Below, piece after piece: positions 1 to 7,681 of a stretch of DNA of 64,000 nucleotides. The number at the start of each line of letters is the position of its first letter. The stretch's first letter is position 1. The notes beneath the pieces are model-generated. The model was not told the DNA's origin. It was given only the letters and a program-made list of their open reading frames with translations, and made no database searches. The DNA is taken from NCBI GenBank assembly GCA_036374835.1, contig DASUTB010000005.1, forward strand, positions 1 to 64,000, given 5' to 3'. The stretch is from DASUTB01 sp036374835 (lineage in GTDB: Bacteria; Actinomycetota; Actinomycetes; Jiangellales; Jiangellaceae). Made by a program: the position numbers and the translations under genes.

Positions 1-420
1 TGGAGCCTGGTGGTGATCGCGCTGGTGACCCTGATCCCACCGTACGGCGATCCCGGCGTGGTGCTCGCCGAGAGTCGGCTGCCGTTCTGCTCGCGCGAGA
101 TCGGCGGCCCGGCCCCTGAGGGCTTCGGGATCTTCGGCAACGACCAGCGGCTGCTCAACACCCTCCTCTTCGTGCCCTCGGGCGTGCTGCTCGTGGTGGC
201 CGCGATGCGCCGTCCGGCCTGGGCCCTGCTGGTGGTCCCGCTGGGGCTGGCGTTCCTCGCCTGCTACTCAGGGGCCATCGAGCTGGTCCAGTTCGAGCTG
301 GCCCGGATCGACCGCGCGTGCGACCTCACCGACTTCGTCGACAACGTCGCCGGAGCGGTGATCGGCGCGTTCGTCGGGCTCGCTCTGGCGCTGGTGCTGC
401 GGCCGTGGCGACACCGATAG
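1..420 (+). CDS. VanZ-like membrane protein, 5' end outside the window
   Basis: The frame is open from base 1, so the start lies upstream; an internal GTG at 10 is the first start visible. About 139 residues are present, with three hydrophobic stretches. The family hallmarks are seen: an N-x-L-x-F-V-P-x-G motif (NTLLFVPSG), an E-L-V-Q motif in the next helix, and a C-terminal D-x-x-D-x-x-x-N-x-x-G-A-x-x-G motif before the last membrane helix. VanZ-like proteins are small integral membrane proteins, some linked to glycopeptide tolerance; most have no known role. Nothing here suggests antibiotic resistance. The stop codon forms part of the -10 box of the next gene. Confidence 0.8.
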   Translation, partial: WSLVVIALVTLIPPYGDPGVVLAESRLPFCSREIGGPAPEGFGIFGNDQRLLNTLLFVPSGVLLVVAAMRRPAWALLVVPLGLAFLACYSGAIELVQFELARIDRACDLTDFVDNVAGAVIGAFVGLALALVLRPWRHR

Positions 421-423
421 CCT
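418..423 (+). promoter_or_regulatory. Leaderless -10 box for the aminotransferase
   Basis: TAGCCT lies 7 nt before the ATG at 431 and no ribosome-binding site is present. The spacing predicts a transcript starting at or next to the start codon. The box overlaps the VanZ-like stop codon. Confidence 0.5.
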
Positions 424-430
424 CACCGGC

Positions 431-1501
431 ATGCCCACCCCCCAGCCGCGCGCCAACGTGTCTGCCATCCCCGCCTACGTCGCGGGCAAGCCACCCAGGC
501 CGGTGGCCGGGTTGACCTCGTACAAGCTCTCCTCCAACGAGAACCCCCACCCCCCGCTGCCGGGCGTGCTCGAGGCGGCCGCGGCGGCGGCGGGGCGCAT
601 GAACCGCTATCCCGACATGGGCAACAGCGAGCTGTACGCCGCCCTGTCCGACCGCTTCGGGGTGCCGGTCGAGGACCTCGCGGTGGCCACCGGGTCTGTG
701 GCGCTGATCTACCAGCTCACCCAGGCCTTCTGCGCGCCCGGTGACGAGGTCGTGTTCGCGTGGCGGTCGTTCGAGGCGTACCCGATCGCCGTCGCCGCCG
801 CAGCGGCCGCCGCGGTGCAGGTTCCGGTCACCGCCGAAGGTCGGCACGACCTCGACGCCATGGCCGACGCCATCACCGAGCGGACCCGGGTCGTCCTGGT
901 CTGCACCCCCAACAACCCGACCGGACCGGCGGTCTCGCAGGCAGACCTCGACGCCTTCCTCGCGAAGGTGCCGCCCGAGGTGCTGGTGGTGGTCGACGAG
1001 GCGTACGTGGAGTTCGTGCGGATCGACGACCCGATCGACGGGTTGGCGGCCTACCGCGCGCACGACAACGTGGTCGTGACCCGCACGTTCTCCAAGGCCT
1101 ACGGCCTGGCCGGCCTGCGGGTGGGCTGGGCGGCTGCGCCGACCCCGATCGCGACCGCGCTGCGGGCGGTGTCGCTGCCGTTCGGGGTCTCTTCTATCGC
1201 CCAGGCCGCGGCGGTCGCCTCGCTCGAGCGGGAGCCGGAGCTGCTGGAGCGCGTCGAGGCGATCGTCCAGGAGCGGGGCCGGGTCGTGACGGGACTGGCC
1301 GAGGTGGGCTGGAACGTCCCCGACGCCCAGGGCAACTTCGTGTGGCTCGAGCTCGGCGACCGAACCGTCGACTTTGCCGCCGCCTGTGAGGCGAAGGGCA
1401 TCATGGTCCGGCCGTTCGCCGGCGACGGGGCCCGGGTCTCGATCGGCGAGCGGGAGGCCAACGACCGGTTCATCGAGATCGCCGGGGAGTGGCGCGGCTG
1501 A
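431..1501 (+). CDS. PLP-dependent aminotransferase, HisC/Pat type
   Basis: A 356-residue fold-type I aminotransferase, cytosolic. It resembles histidinol-phosphate aminotransferase and its actinobacterial relative Pat (phenylalanine/aromatic aminotransferase). Visible motifs: the N-terminal substrate motif around LSSNENP, the cofactor motif PNNPTGP, the Asp of VVDEAYVEF that contacts the pyridine nitrogen, and the PLP lysine K222 in TFSKAYGLAGLRVGW. No other histidine genes are nearby, which favours an aromatic-amino-acid role over histidine synthesis, but sequence alone cannot decide. It is followed by a short hairpin and faces the MFS gene. Confidence 0.85.
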   Translation: MPTPQPRANVSAIPAYVAGKPPRPVAGLTSYKLSSNENPHPPLPGVLEAAAAAAGRMNRYPDMGNSELYAALSDRFGVPVEDLAVATGSVALIYQLTQAFCAPGDEVVFAWRSFEAYPIAVAAAAAAAVQVPVTAEGRHDLDAMADAITERTRVVLVCTPNNPTGPAVSQADLDAFLAKVPPEVLVVVDEAYVEFVRIDDPIDGLAAYRAHDNVVVTRTFSKAYGLAGLRVGWAAAPTPIATALRAVSLPFGVSSIAQAAAVASLEREPELLERVEAIVQERGRVVTGLAEVGWNVPDAQGNFVWLELGDRTVDFAAACEAKGIMVRPFAGDGARVSIGEREANDRFIEIAGEWRG

Positions 1502-1502
1502 C

Positions 1503-1521
1503 GGGTGGTTTCCCGCCACCC
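1503..1521. terminator. Short hairpin between convergent genes
   Basis: GGGTGG, a 7-nt loop and CCACCC form a perfect 6-bp stem between the aminotransferase stop and the MFS stop at 1524. There is no T-run, as is usual in high-GC actinobacteria. It could serve both strands. Confidence 0.45.
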
Positions 1522-1523
1522 AC

Positions 1524-2783
1524 CTAGAGCGCGTTCTCGGGCACCCGACCTTCGCCGGCACCGGCCGGCCGGTCGTCCATCGCCCGCCACGCCGGGTCCG
1601 CCGCGGGCAGCATGGTGACGAGGAAGTACGCCGCCCCGGCGGCCAGCATCGCGGCGCTCAGCCCGAAGGCGCCGATGAGCGCGCCGCCGAGCAGTCCGCC
1701 GAGCGGCATCAGCGCGAAGCACATCGCGGTGGTCAGGGAGGTGACCCGCCCGACCAGCGGCGTCGGGATCCGCTCGTAGATGACCGCGCCGAGGATGGGG
1801 TTCAGGAAGCCCGAGGCGAAGCCCCCGGCGACCGCGACCACCAGCACCCACCCGACCGGGACGTCGAAGGCCATCACGCCGAACCGCGGGGCACCGCAGA
1901 TCAGGAACGCGACGAGGTAGGTCCGGTAGCGCGGCATCCGCTCGCCCCAGGCCGCCGCGGACATCGCGCCGAGCACGGAGGCTCCGCTGAACACGGCGAA
2001 CAGGAGGCCGATCGCGGCCGCGCCGCCGCCGTACTCCCGCGCCCAGACCGGCACCATGACCGCGGCCCACGCGATGTCGAGGCAGTTGGTCAGGGCGACC
2101 ATCACCGCGATGCCGAGCAGCAGCCGGTCGCCGCGGAGGAAGCGCCAGCCTTCGGCTAGCTGGCGAAGGTACGCCGGCTCGCCGGCACCTTCCTCGCGCG
2201 CCGCCCGGCCACCGACCCCGCGCGTCGCCCAGGCCAGCACCGCGGCCGAGACCAGGAAGCTGCCGGCGTCGACGATCAGGGCGTTGGTCGGGCCGACCAC
2301 CGCGATCAGCCCGCCGGCGAGGGCGGCGCCGAGCATCGAGGCGCCACGCTCGACCGTCGAGCCGAGGCCGGTCGCCCGCTCCATCGGAACACCCGCGGCA
2401 TCGACGAGGAAGGGCACCAGGGCGTGCTTCGCGCCGTCCCCGGGGCCACGCAGCGCGCCGGTCAGCGCCACCAGCAGCAGGAAACCGGGGAAGGACAGGT
2501 GGCCGGCCTCGTGGAGCAGCGGGATCGACCCCACCACCAGCACGCTCAGCAGGTCGCAGGTGATGCTGACCCGGCGCGGCCCGAGCCGGTCGATCACCGG
2601 TCCGCCGAGCACCTTGAGCAGCACCATCGGCAGCATCTCGGCCAGCGCGACCAGGCCGGTCTTCTCGGCGCTCCCGGTGGTGGTGAGCACGAACCACGGC
2701 AAGGCGATCATCGAGATCCGGGTGCCGGTGATCGACACCGCCTCGGAGACCAGCCAGCCGTAGAGCGGACGTCGGGTGCTCAC
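1524..2783 (-). CDS. MFS transporter, drug-efflux type
   Basis: A 419-residue integral membrane protein with about 12 hydrophobic segments and the N-terminal half typical of MFS_1/MFS_3 exporters (LYGWLVSEAVSITGTRISM, then a Gly-rich GALRGPGDG loop). The substrate cannot be read from sequence. It starts with GTG at 2783, overlapping the stop codon of the ArsR-type gene in a GTGA, so the two are translationally coupled. That pairing suggests an exporter under local repressor control, induced by the compound it removes. Confidence 0.8.
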   Translation of the reverse strand: MSTRRPLYGWLVSEAVSITGTRISMIALPWFVLTTTGSAEKTGLVALAEMLPMVLLKVLGGPVIDRLGPRRVSITCDLLSVLVVGSIPLLHEAGHLSFPGFLLLVALTGALRGPGDGAKHALVPFLVDAAGVPMERATGLGSTVERGASMLGAALAGGLIAVVGPTNALIVDAGSFLVSAAVLAWATRGVGGRAAREEGAGEPAYLRQLAEGWRFLRGDRLLLGIAVMVALTNCLDIAWAAVMVPVWAREYGGGAAAIGLLFAVFSGASVLGAMSAAAWGERMPRYRTYLVAFLICGAPRFGVMAFDVPVGWVLVVAVAGGFASGFLNPILGAVIYERIPTPLVGRVTSLTTAMCFALMPLGGLLGGALIGAFGLSAAMLAAGAAYFLVTMLPAADPAWRAMDDRPAGAGEGRVPENAL

Positions 2784-3355
2784 ACCGGGTCACCCGTCAC
2801 GGTGCCGGGCCGCGGAAACGCGGTGAGCTGCACGACGAACTGCTCGGACTCTCCGCCCTCCGGGTCCTCCTCGGTGCCGAGGATCACCTCGTGGAGCGCA
2901 TCCCGCAGGCGTCGGGCCCTGGCCGGGGTCAGGCGGAGCACGTAGTCGCCGAACTCCGAGGCGTTGCGCCAGGCCTCCGGCAGCAGCGGGCGCTCCTCCA
3001 TCGCCCGCTGAAGCTGCCCGGTCAGGACCACCGCGACCGACTGGAGGTAGGCGTCGAGGACCTCGGCCGCCTCCTGGTCCCCGGGTGGCTCCGGACCGGT
3101 CGTCGTCGCCTGGTGGACGGCCCGCCACCACCGGTCGCGGGCGTTGCCCCGCTCGGGGTCCTCGACGATGAAGCCGTGCTGGGCGAGGTGGCGCAGGTGG
3201 TACGACGTCGCGCCGGTGTTGAGTCCGAGCCGCATCGCCAGCGCGGTGGCGGTGGCAGGTCCCTCGATGCGGAGCAGGCCGAGCATCCGCAGCCGGACCG
3301 GGTGGGCGAGCGCCCGAAGCGCCGCCGGTGTCGGGGTGATCGCGGTGAGGTCCAC
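2780..3355 (-). CDS. ArsR-type winged-helix regulator
   Basis: Helix-turn-helix protein of about 191 residues from the GTG start chosen here. The DNA-binding region reads LRALAHPVRLRMLGLLRIEG followed by MRLGLNTGATSYHLRHL. There is no Cys metal-binding motif, so it is more likely a small-molecule sensor than a metal sensor. The frame is open up to 3430, but an upstream start would place the start inside the TGCAAA repeats. GTG at 3355 sits 9 nt after a TATTAC -10 box, fitting leaderless expression. It is co-transcribed with the MFS gene and divergent from the GST-like gene, and may control both. Confidence 0.8.
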   Translation of the reverse strand: MDLTAITPTPAALRALAHPVRLRMLGLLRIEGPATATALAMRLGLNTGATSYHLRHLAQHGFIVEDPERGNARDRWWRAVHQATTTGPEPPGDQEAAEVLDAYLQSVAVVLTGQLQRAMEERPLLPEAWRNASEFGDYVLRLTPARARRLRDALHEVILGTEEDPEGGESEQFVVQLTAFPRPGTVTGDPV

Positions 3356-3364
3356 GGGAGGACG

Positions 3365-3421
3365 GTAATACTGCAAACACATCTTTGCAAACAGTTCTTT
3401 GCAAAGGGTGGTGACTAGGCT
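3365..3421. promoter_or_regulatory. Divergent promoters with three phased TGCAAA repeats
   Basis: TGCAAA occurs at 3372, 3386 and 3400, exactly 14 bp apart; the last two are extended to TCTTTGCAAA. Minus strand: TATTAC (3365-3370) lies 9 nt before the regulator GTG. Plus strand: TAGGCT (3416-3421) lies 7 nt before the ATG at 3429. The repeats sit between the two -10 boxes and are the obvious candidate operator for the ArsR-type protein. Confidence 0.6.
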
Positions 3422-3428
3422 CGACCGC

Positions 3429-4397
3429 ATGAGCGAGAGCGAGGGAGCAACCTACGTCGAGGAGGGCGCGGAGTTCAGCCGGGACATGAACTACATCCCG
3501 GACCGGATCACCCGCGACGCCCGGGAGCCCGACGTAGGGCCGACCGAGGGCAGGAACTGGCCGGTCGAACCCGGGCGGTACCGGCTGGTCGCGGCCATGG
3601 CGTGCCCGTGGGCCAACCGCGCGATCATCGTCCGCCAGCTGCTCGGCCTCGAGGACGTCATCTCGATGGGGCTGGCCGGCCCCACCCACGACGAGCGCAG
3701 CTGGACCTTCGACCTCGACCCCGGCGACAAGGACCCGGTGCTCGGCATCGAGCGGCTCCAGGAGGCCTACTTCGCCCGCTACAAGGACTACCCGCGCGGC
3801 ATCACCGTGCCCGCGGTCGTGGACGTCCCCAGCGGCCAGGTCGTCACCAATGACTTCCCCTGGATCACCCACGACTTCTACTTCGAGTGGCGCGACCACC
3901 ACCGCCCGGACGCCCCGGACCTCTGGCCCGAGGACCTGCGCGAGGAGATGGAGGAGGTGATGCAGCGGATCTTCACGGAGGTCAACAACGGCGTCTACCG
4001 CTGCGGGTTCGCCGGGTCGCAGGAGGCCTACGAGTCGGCGTACGAGCGGTTGTTCTCCGCCCTCGACTGGCTCGAGGACCGTCTGACCGACCGCCGCTAC
4101 CTGATGGGCGACCGGCTGACCGAGGCCGACATCCGGCTGTTCACCACCCTGGCCCGGTTCGACGCCGTCTACCACGGCCACTTCAAGTGCAACCGCAACA
4201 AGCTGACCGAGATGCCGGCGCTGTGGGGCTACGCCCGCGACCTGTTCCAGACGCCGGGGTTCGGTGACAACACCGACGTCGAGCAGATCAAGCAGCACTA
4301 CTACGTCGTCCACACCGACATCAACCCGACCGGCATCGTCCCCGAGGGACCCGACGACTCGGGCTGGCTCACCCCCCACGGCCGCGAGCGTCTCTAG
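3429..4397 (+). CDS. Glutathionyl-hydroquinone-reductase-like GST (YqjG/ECM4 family)
   Basis: A 322-residue cytosolic thioredoxin-fold/GST protein. The family active-site motif is seen as AMACPWANRAIIVRQL, with a single Cys, followed by a glutaredoxin-like region (ITVPAVVD) and an all-helical C-terminal domain (LTEADIRLFTTLARFDAVYHGHFKCN). Family members reduce glutathionyl- or mycothiol-type adducts of quinones; in an actinobacterium the thiol is probably mycothiol. The ATG at 3429 is chosen because TAGGCT lies 7 nt before it; the in-frame start at 3399 falls inside the TGCAAA repeat. A strong hairpin follows. The divergent regulator/MFS pair suggests response to a quinone or other electrophile. 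Confidence 0.85.
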   Translation: MSESEGATYVEEGAEFSRDMNYIPDRITRDAREPDVGPTEGRNWPVEPGRYRLVAAMACPWANRAIIVRQLLGLEDVISMGLAGPTHDERSWTFDLDPGDKDPVLGIERLQEAYFARYKDYPRGITVPAVVDVPSGQVVTNDFPWITHDFYFEWRDHHRPDAPDLWPEDLREEMEEVMQRIFTEVNNGVYRCGFAGSQEAYESAYERLFSALDWLEDRLTDRRYLMGDRLTEADIRLFTTLARFDAVYHGHFKCNRNKLTEMPALWGYARDLFQTPGFGDNTDVEQIKQHYYVVHTDINPTGIVPEGPDDSGWLTPHGRERL

Positions 4398-4402
4398 CCG
4401 CT

Positions 4403-4429
4403 GACCCGCCCGGAACCTTCGGGCGGGTC
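4403..4429 (+). terminator. Terminator hairpin after the GST-like gene
   Basis: GACCCGCCCG, a 7-nt loop and CGGGCGGGTC form a perfect 10-bp GC stem 5 nt after the stop codon. No T-run follows. Confidence 0.7.
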
Positions 4430-4442
4430 GGCGCATTGTCAC

Positions 4443-4448
4443 TACCCT
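4443..4448 (+). promoter_or_regulatory. Leaderless -10 box for the CDF exporter
   Basis: TACCCT lies 6 nt before the ATG at 4455. No Shine-Dalgarno sequence is present. Confidence 0.5.
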
Positions 4449-4454
4449 CGACAC

Positions 4455-5369
4455 ATGGGCCACGGCCACTCGCACGCCACCGGACGGGCCGAGGACCGTG
4501 CCCGGCTCCGGCTGGTGCTGGCGATCACCGGAGTGGTGCTCGTGGTCGAGCTGGTCGGGGCGTGGGTCGCCGGCTCACTGGCCCTCCTCGCGGACGCGGG
4601 CCACATGGCCACCGACGTCTCGGCCATCGTGCTCGCGCTCGGGGCGTCGTACGTGGCGACCCGTCCGGCCGGACCGCGCTCGACCTTCGGGTGGCACCGC
4701 GCCGAGATCCTCGCTGCCCTGCTCAACGCCCTGGTCCTGCTCGGCGTCTGCGGCTACCTCGCGTACGCCGGCGTCGTCCGGCTGGTCGACCCCGAGCCGG
4801 TCCGGGCCGGAGCCCTGCTGCTCTTCGCTCTGGTCGGGCTGGGCGCCAACGGCGTCTCGCTGTTCCTCCTCAGCCGGTCCGGCACCGGCTCGCTGAACCT
4901 GAGGGGCGTGGCTACCGAGGTGTTCGCCGACCTGGTGGGCTCCGCGCTGGCGGTGACCGCGGGGGTCGTGATACTCCTGACCGGCTTCCAGCGCGCCGAC
5001 CCCATCGCGTCCCTGGTCATCGCGGCGATGATCCTCCCGCGCTCGATCCTGCTGCTTCGCGACGCCGCCGTCGTGCTGCTCGAGATCGCACCGAGCGAGC
5101 TCGACCTCGACGACGTACGCACCCACCTGGCCGGCGTTCCCGGCGTCGTCGACGTCCACGACCTGCACGCGTGGACCATCACCAGCGGCCTGCCGAGCCT
5201 GTCGGCGCACGTCACGGTCACCGACGAGACCCTCGAGACCGTCGGGGTCGGCGGCGTGCTCGACCAGCTCTGCGAGTGCGCGCGCGAGCACTTCGCGATC
5301 CACCACGCCACCTTCCAGGTCGAGCCCGTCACCCACCGCGCCCACGAGGACCTCGGCGAGACCCACTGA
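4455..5369 (+). CDS. Cation diffusion facilitator (CzcD/ZitB-like)
   Basis: A 304-residue inner-membrane divalent-metal/proton antiporter. It begins with a His-rich tail (MGHGHSH), has six predicted membrane helices and a cytosolic C-terminal domain (VPGVVDVHDLHAWTITSG) typical of zinc CDFs. The transport-site pair in TM2 is H50-x3-D54 (AGHMATD). The TM5 site, usually His-x3-Asp in CzcD, is here E155-x3-D159 (EVFAD). That may alter metal preference, though Glu variants may be common in actinobacterial CDFs; I cannot check. It stands alone between a terminator and the dehydrogenase operon. Confidence 0.9.
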   Translation: MGHGHSHATGRAEDRARLRLVLAITGVVLVVELVGAWVAGSLALLADAGHMATDVSAIVLALGASYVATRPAGPRSTFGWHRAEILAALLNALVLLGVCGYLAYAGVVRLVDPEPVRAGALLLFALVGLGANGVSLFLLSRSGTGSLNLRGVATEVFADLVGSALAVTAGVVILLTGFQRADPIASLVIAAMILPRSILLLRDAAVVLLEIAPSELDLDDVRTHLAGVPGVVDVHDLHAWTITSGLPSLSAHVTVTDETLETVGVGGVLDQLCECAREHFAIHHATFQVEPVTHRAHEDLGETH

Positions 5370-5513
5370 CCGGCCACCCGGATTGGCGGGGGCACCTGCC
5401 GGGCCGGTACTTTTGAGCCACGCATTCGTGTGGTGCCAGTCACAAGCCGGCCCCGCATAGTGCTCCCGAGAGGCAGCGGCGATCCCGCTCGGCTCAGACC
5501 AGAAGGAGTGCAG

Positions 5514-6695
5514 GTGACCCAGTCAAGTTCAGGGCCAGGATCCGGGTTGGGATTCGGCCCCGACCTCGTGGAGGTCTTCGGGCCTTCCCAGCAAGACGGC
5601 GGGCCCGAGCTCGTCCAGCTCCTGACCCCCGAGGGGGAGCGGGTCCACCACCCGGAGTTCGACCAGGAGTTCACCGAGGAGGAGCTCCGCGGCTTCTACC
5701 GCGACATGGTCCTCACCCGGCGCATCGACACCGAGGCCACCGCCCTGCAGCGGCACGGTGAGCTCGGGATCTGGGCGCAGCTGCTCGGCCAGGAGGCCGC
5801 CCAGATCGGCGCCGGCCGCGCCCTCCGCCCCCAGGACTACGTCTTCCCGACCTACCGCGAGCACGGCGTCGCCTACTGCAAGGGCGTCGACCCGCTGCGG
5901 CTGCTCGGGCTGTTCCGCGGTGTCGACCAGGGCGGCTGGGACCCGGCGGACGGCAACTTCGGGCTCTACACGATCGTCATCGGTGCGCAGACCCTGCACG
6001 CCACCGGCTACGCGATGGGCATGCAGCGCGACGGGATCGTCGGCACGGGCGACCCGGACCGGGACGGTGCCGTCGTGGCGTACTTCGGTGACGGCGCCAG
6101 CAGCCAGGGCGACGTGAACGAGTCCTTCATCTTCGCCGCCTCCTACAACGCACCGGTCGTCTTCTTCTGCCAGAACAACCAGTGGGCCATCTCCGAACCA
6201 CTGGAGCGCCAGACCCGCGTCCCGCTGTACAAGCGGGCCGGCGGCTTCGGTTTCCCGGGCGTCCGCGTCGACGGCAACGACGTGCTTGCGTGTTTGGCGG
6301 TGACCCGCCAGGCGCTGCAGCGGGCCCGCGACGGCGAGGGCCCGACTCTCATCGAGGCCTTCACCTACCGGATGGGTGCGCACACCACCACGGACGACCC
6401 GACGCGCTACCGCTCGGCCTCCGAACTCGAGCACTGGAAGTTGAAGGACCCGATCGAGCGGGTGAAGGCGTACCTGACCCGGTCCGGTGGTGCCTATCAC
6501 GACTTCTTCGCCTCGATCGACGACGAGGCCGAGGCGCTCGCCGAGCACTTGCGGATCGCATGCCGCGAGTTGCCGGATCCCGCTCCCACGTCGATCTTCG
6601 ACCACGTTTACGTCGAGCCGACCCCGGCGCTGGTCGCACAGCGCGACGGCATGGCCGCATATCTCGAGTCCTTCGCTGACGAGGAGGCGCGATGA
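5514..6695 (+). CDS. 2-oxoacid dehydrogenase E1 component, alpha subunit
   Basis: A 393-residue thiamine-diphosphate enzyme subunit that decarboxylates a 2-oxoacid with E1beta. The TPP motif is visible as GDGASSQGDVNES...NNQWAIS, and the phosphorylation-loop region as RMGAHTTTDDPTRYR, which resembles branched-chain oxoacid (BCKDH) rather than pyruvate E1alpha. Start: GTG at 5514, preceded 5 nt away by AAGGAG; the in-frame ATG at 5430 has no ribosome-binding site. It overlaps E1beta by 4 bp (ATGA). A pyruvate dehydrogenase role cannot be excluded. Confidence 0.88.
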   Translation: MTQSSSGPGSGLGFGPDLVEVFGPSQQDGGPELVQLLTPEGERVHHPEFDQEFTEEELRGFYRDMVLTRRIDTEATALQRHGELGIWAQLLGQEAAQIGAGRALRPQDYVFPTYREHGVAYCKGVDPLRLLGLFRGVDQGGWDPADGNFGLYTIVIGAQTLHATGYAMGMQRDGIVGTGDPDRDGAVVAYFGDGASSQGDVNESFIFAASYNAPVVFFCQNNQWAISEPLERQTRVPLYKRAGGFGFPGVRVDGNDVLACLAVTRQALQRARDGEGPTLIEAFTYRMGAHTTTDDPTRYRSASELEHWKLKDPIERVKAYLTRSGGAYHDFFASIDDEAEALAEHLRIACRELPDPAPTSIFDHVYVEPTPALVAQRDGMAAYLESFADEEAR

Positions 6696-7669
6696 CCTCG
6701 ACGATGCCGCTCGGAAAGGCCATCAACGCCGGGCTTCGCCGGGCGATGGAGGCCGACGACAAGGTCCTGGTCATGGGCGAGGACGTCGGCAAGCTCGGTG
6801 GAGTCTTCCGGGTGACCGACGGCCTGCAGAAGGACTTCGGCGAGGACCGGGTCATCGACACCCCGCTGGCCGAGTCCGGCATCGTCGGCACCGCGATCGG
6901 TCTGGCGCTGCGCGGCTACCGGCCCGTGGTGGAGATCCAGTTCGACGGGTTCGTCTTCCCGGCGTACGACCAGATCGTCACCCAGCTGGCGAAGATGCGG
7001 GCCCGCTCGCTCGGCACCGTGAAGATGCCGGTCGTCATCCGCATCCCGTACGGCGGCGGCATCGGCGCGGTCGAGCACCACAGCGAAAGCCCCGAGGCAT
7101 ACTTCGCGCACACGCCGGGCCTGAAGGTCGTTTCCTGCTCGAACCCGGCCGACGCCTACTGGATGATCCAGCAGGCGATCGAGTCCGACGACCCGGTGCT
7201 CTTCTTCGAGCCGAAGCGCCGCTACTGGGACAAGGCGGAGGTGGATACCGGGGAACCGGAGCTCTCGCTGCACGCGTCGCGAGTCGTCGTCCAGGGAACG
7301 GACGCGACCGTGCTGGCGTACGGGCCGATGGTCAAGACCTGCCTGGACGCGGCAACCGCCGTTGCGGACGACGGTCAGTCGCTCGAGGTCATCGACCTGC
7401 GTACGCTGTCGCCGCTCGACCTCGACCCGGTGTACGAGTCGGTCCGCAGGACCGGACGCTGTGTCGTCGTTCACGAGGCGCAGCGCACCCTGGGCATCGG
7501 CGCAGAGGTCGCGGCCCGTGTCACCGAGGAGTGCTTCTACTCGCTCGAGTCGCCGGTGATGCGCGTGACCGGTTACGACACCCCATACCCGGCGGCCCGG
7601 GTCGAAGACCAGTACCTACCCGATCTGGACCGGGTGCTCGACGCCGTCGACCGCGCCCTGGCGTACTAG
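6692..7669 (+). CDS. 2-oxoacid dehydrogenase E1 component, beta subunit
   Basis: A 325-residue partner of the upstream E1alpha, forming an alpha2beta2 heterotetramer. It has the transketolase pyrimidine-binding domain (VLVMGEDVGKLGGVFRVTDG, PLAESGIVGTAIG, MPVVIRIPYGGGIGAVEHHS) and the C-terminal transketolase domain (VLAYGPMVKTC ... VIDLRTLSPLD). The ATG overlaps the E1alpha stop and GAGGAGG stands just before it, so the pair is translationally coupled. E2 follows after 12 bp. Confidence 0.9.
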   Translation: MTSTMPLGKAINAGLRRAMEADDKVLVMGEDVGKLGGVFRVTDGLQKDFGEDRVIDTPLAESGIVGTAIGLALRGYRPVVEIQFDGFVFPAYDQIVTQLAKMRARSLGTVKMPVVIRIPYGGGIGAVEHHSESPEAYFAHTPGLKVVSCSNPADAYWMIQQAIESDDPVLFFEPKRRYWDKAEVDTGEPELSLHASRVVVQGTDATVLAYGPMVKTCLDAATAVADDGQSLEVIDLRTLSPLDLDPVYESVRRTGRCVVVHEAQRTLGIGAEVAARVTEECFYSLESPVMRVTGYDTPYPAARVEDQYLPDLDRVLDAVDRALAY

Positions 7670-7681
7670 GAGGCGCCCGGC

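Noticed and set aside
326..1561. A 411-codon open frame on the minus strand
   Set aside because: Antisense to the aminotransferase, low complexity (RRG/DPG repeats) and no start signals.
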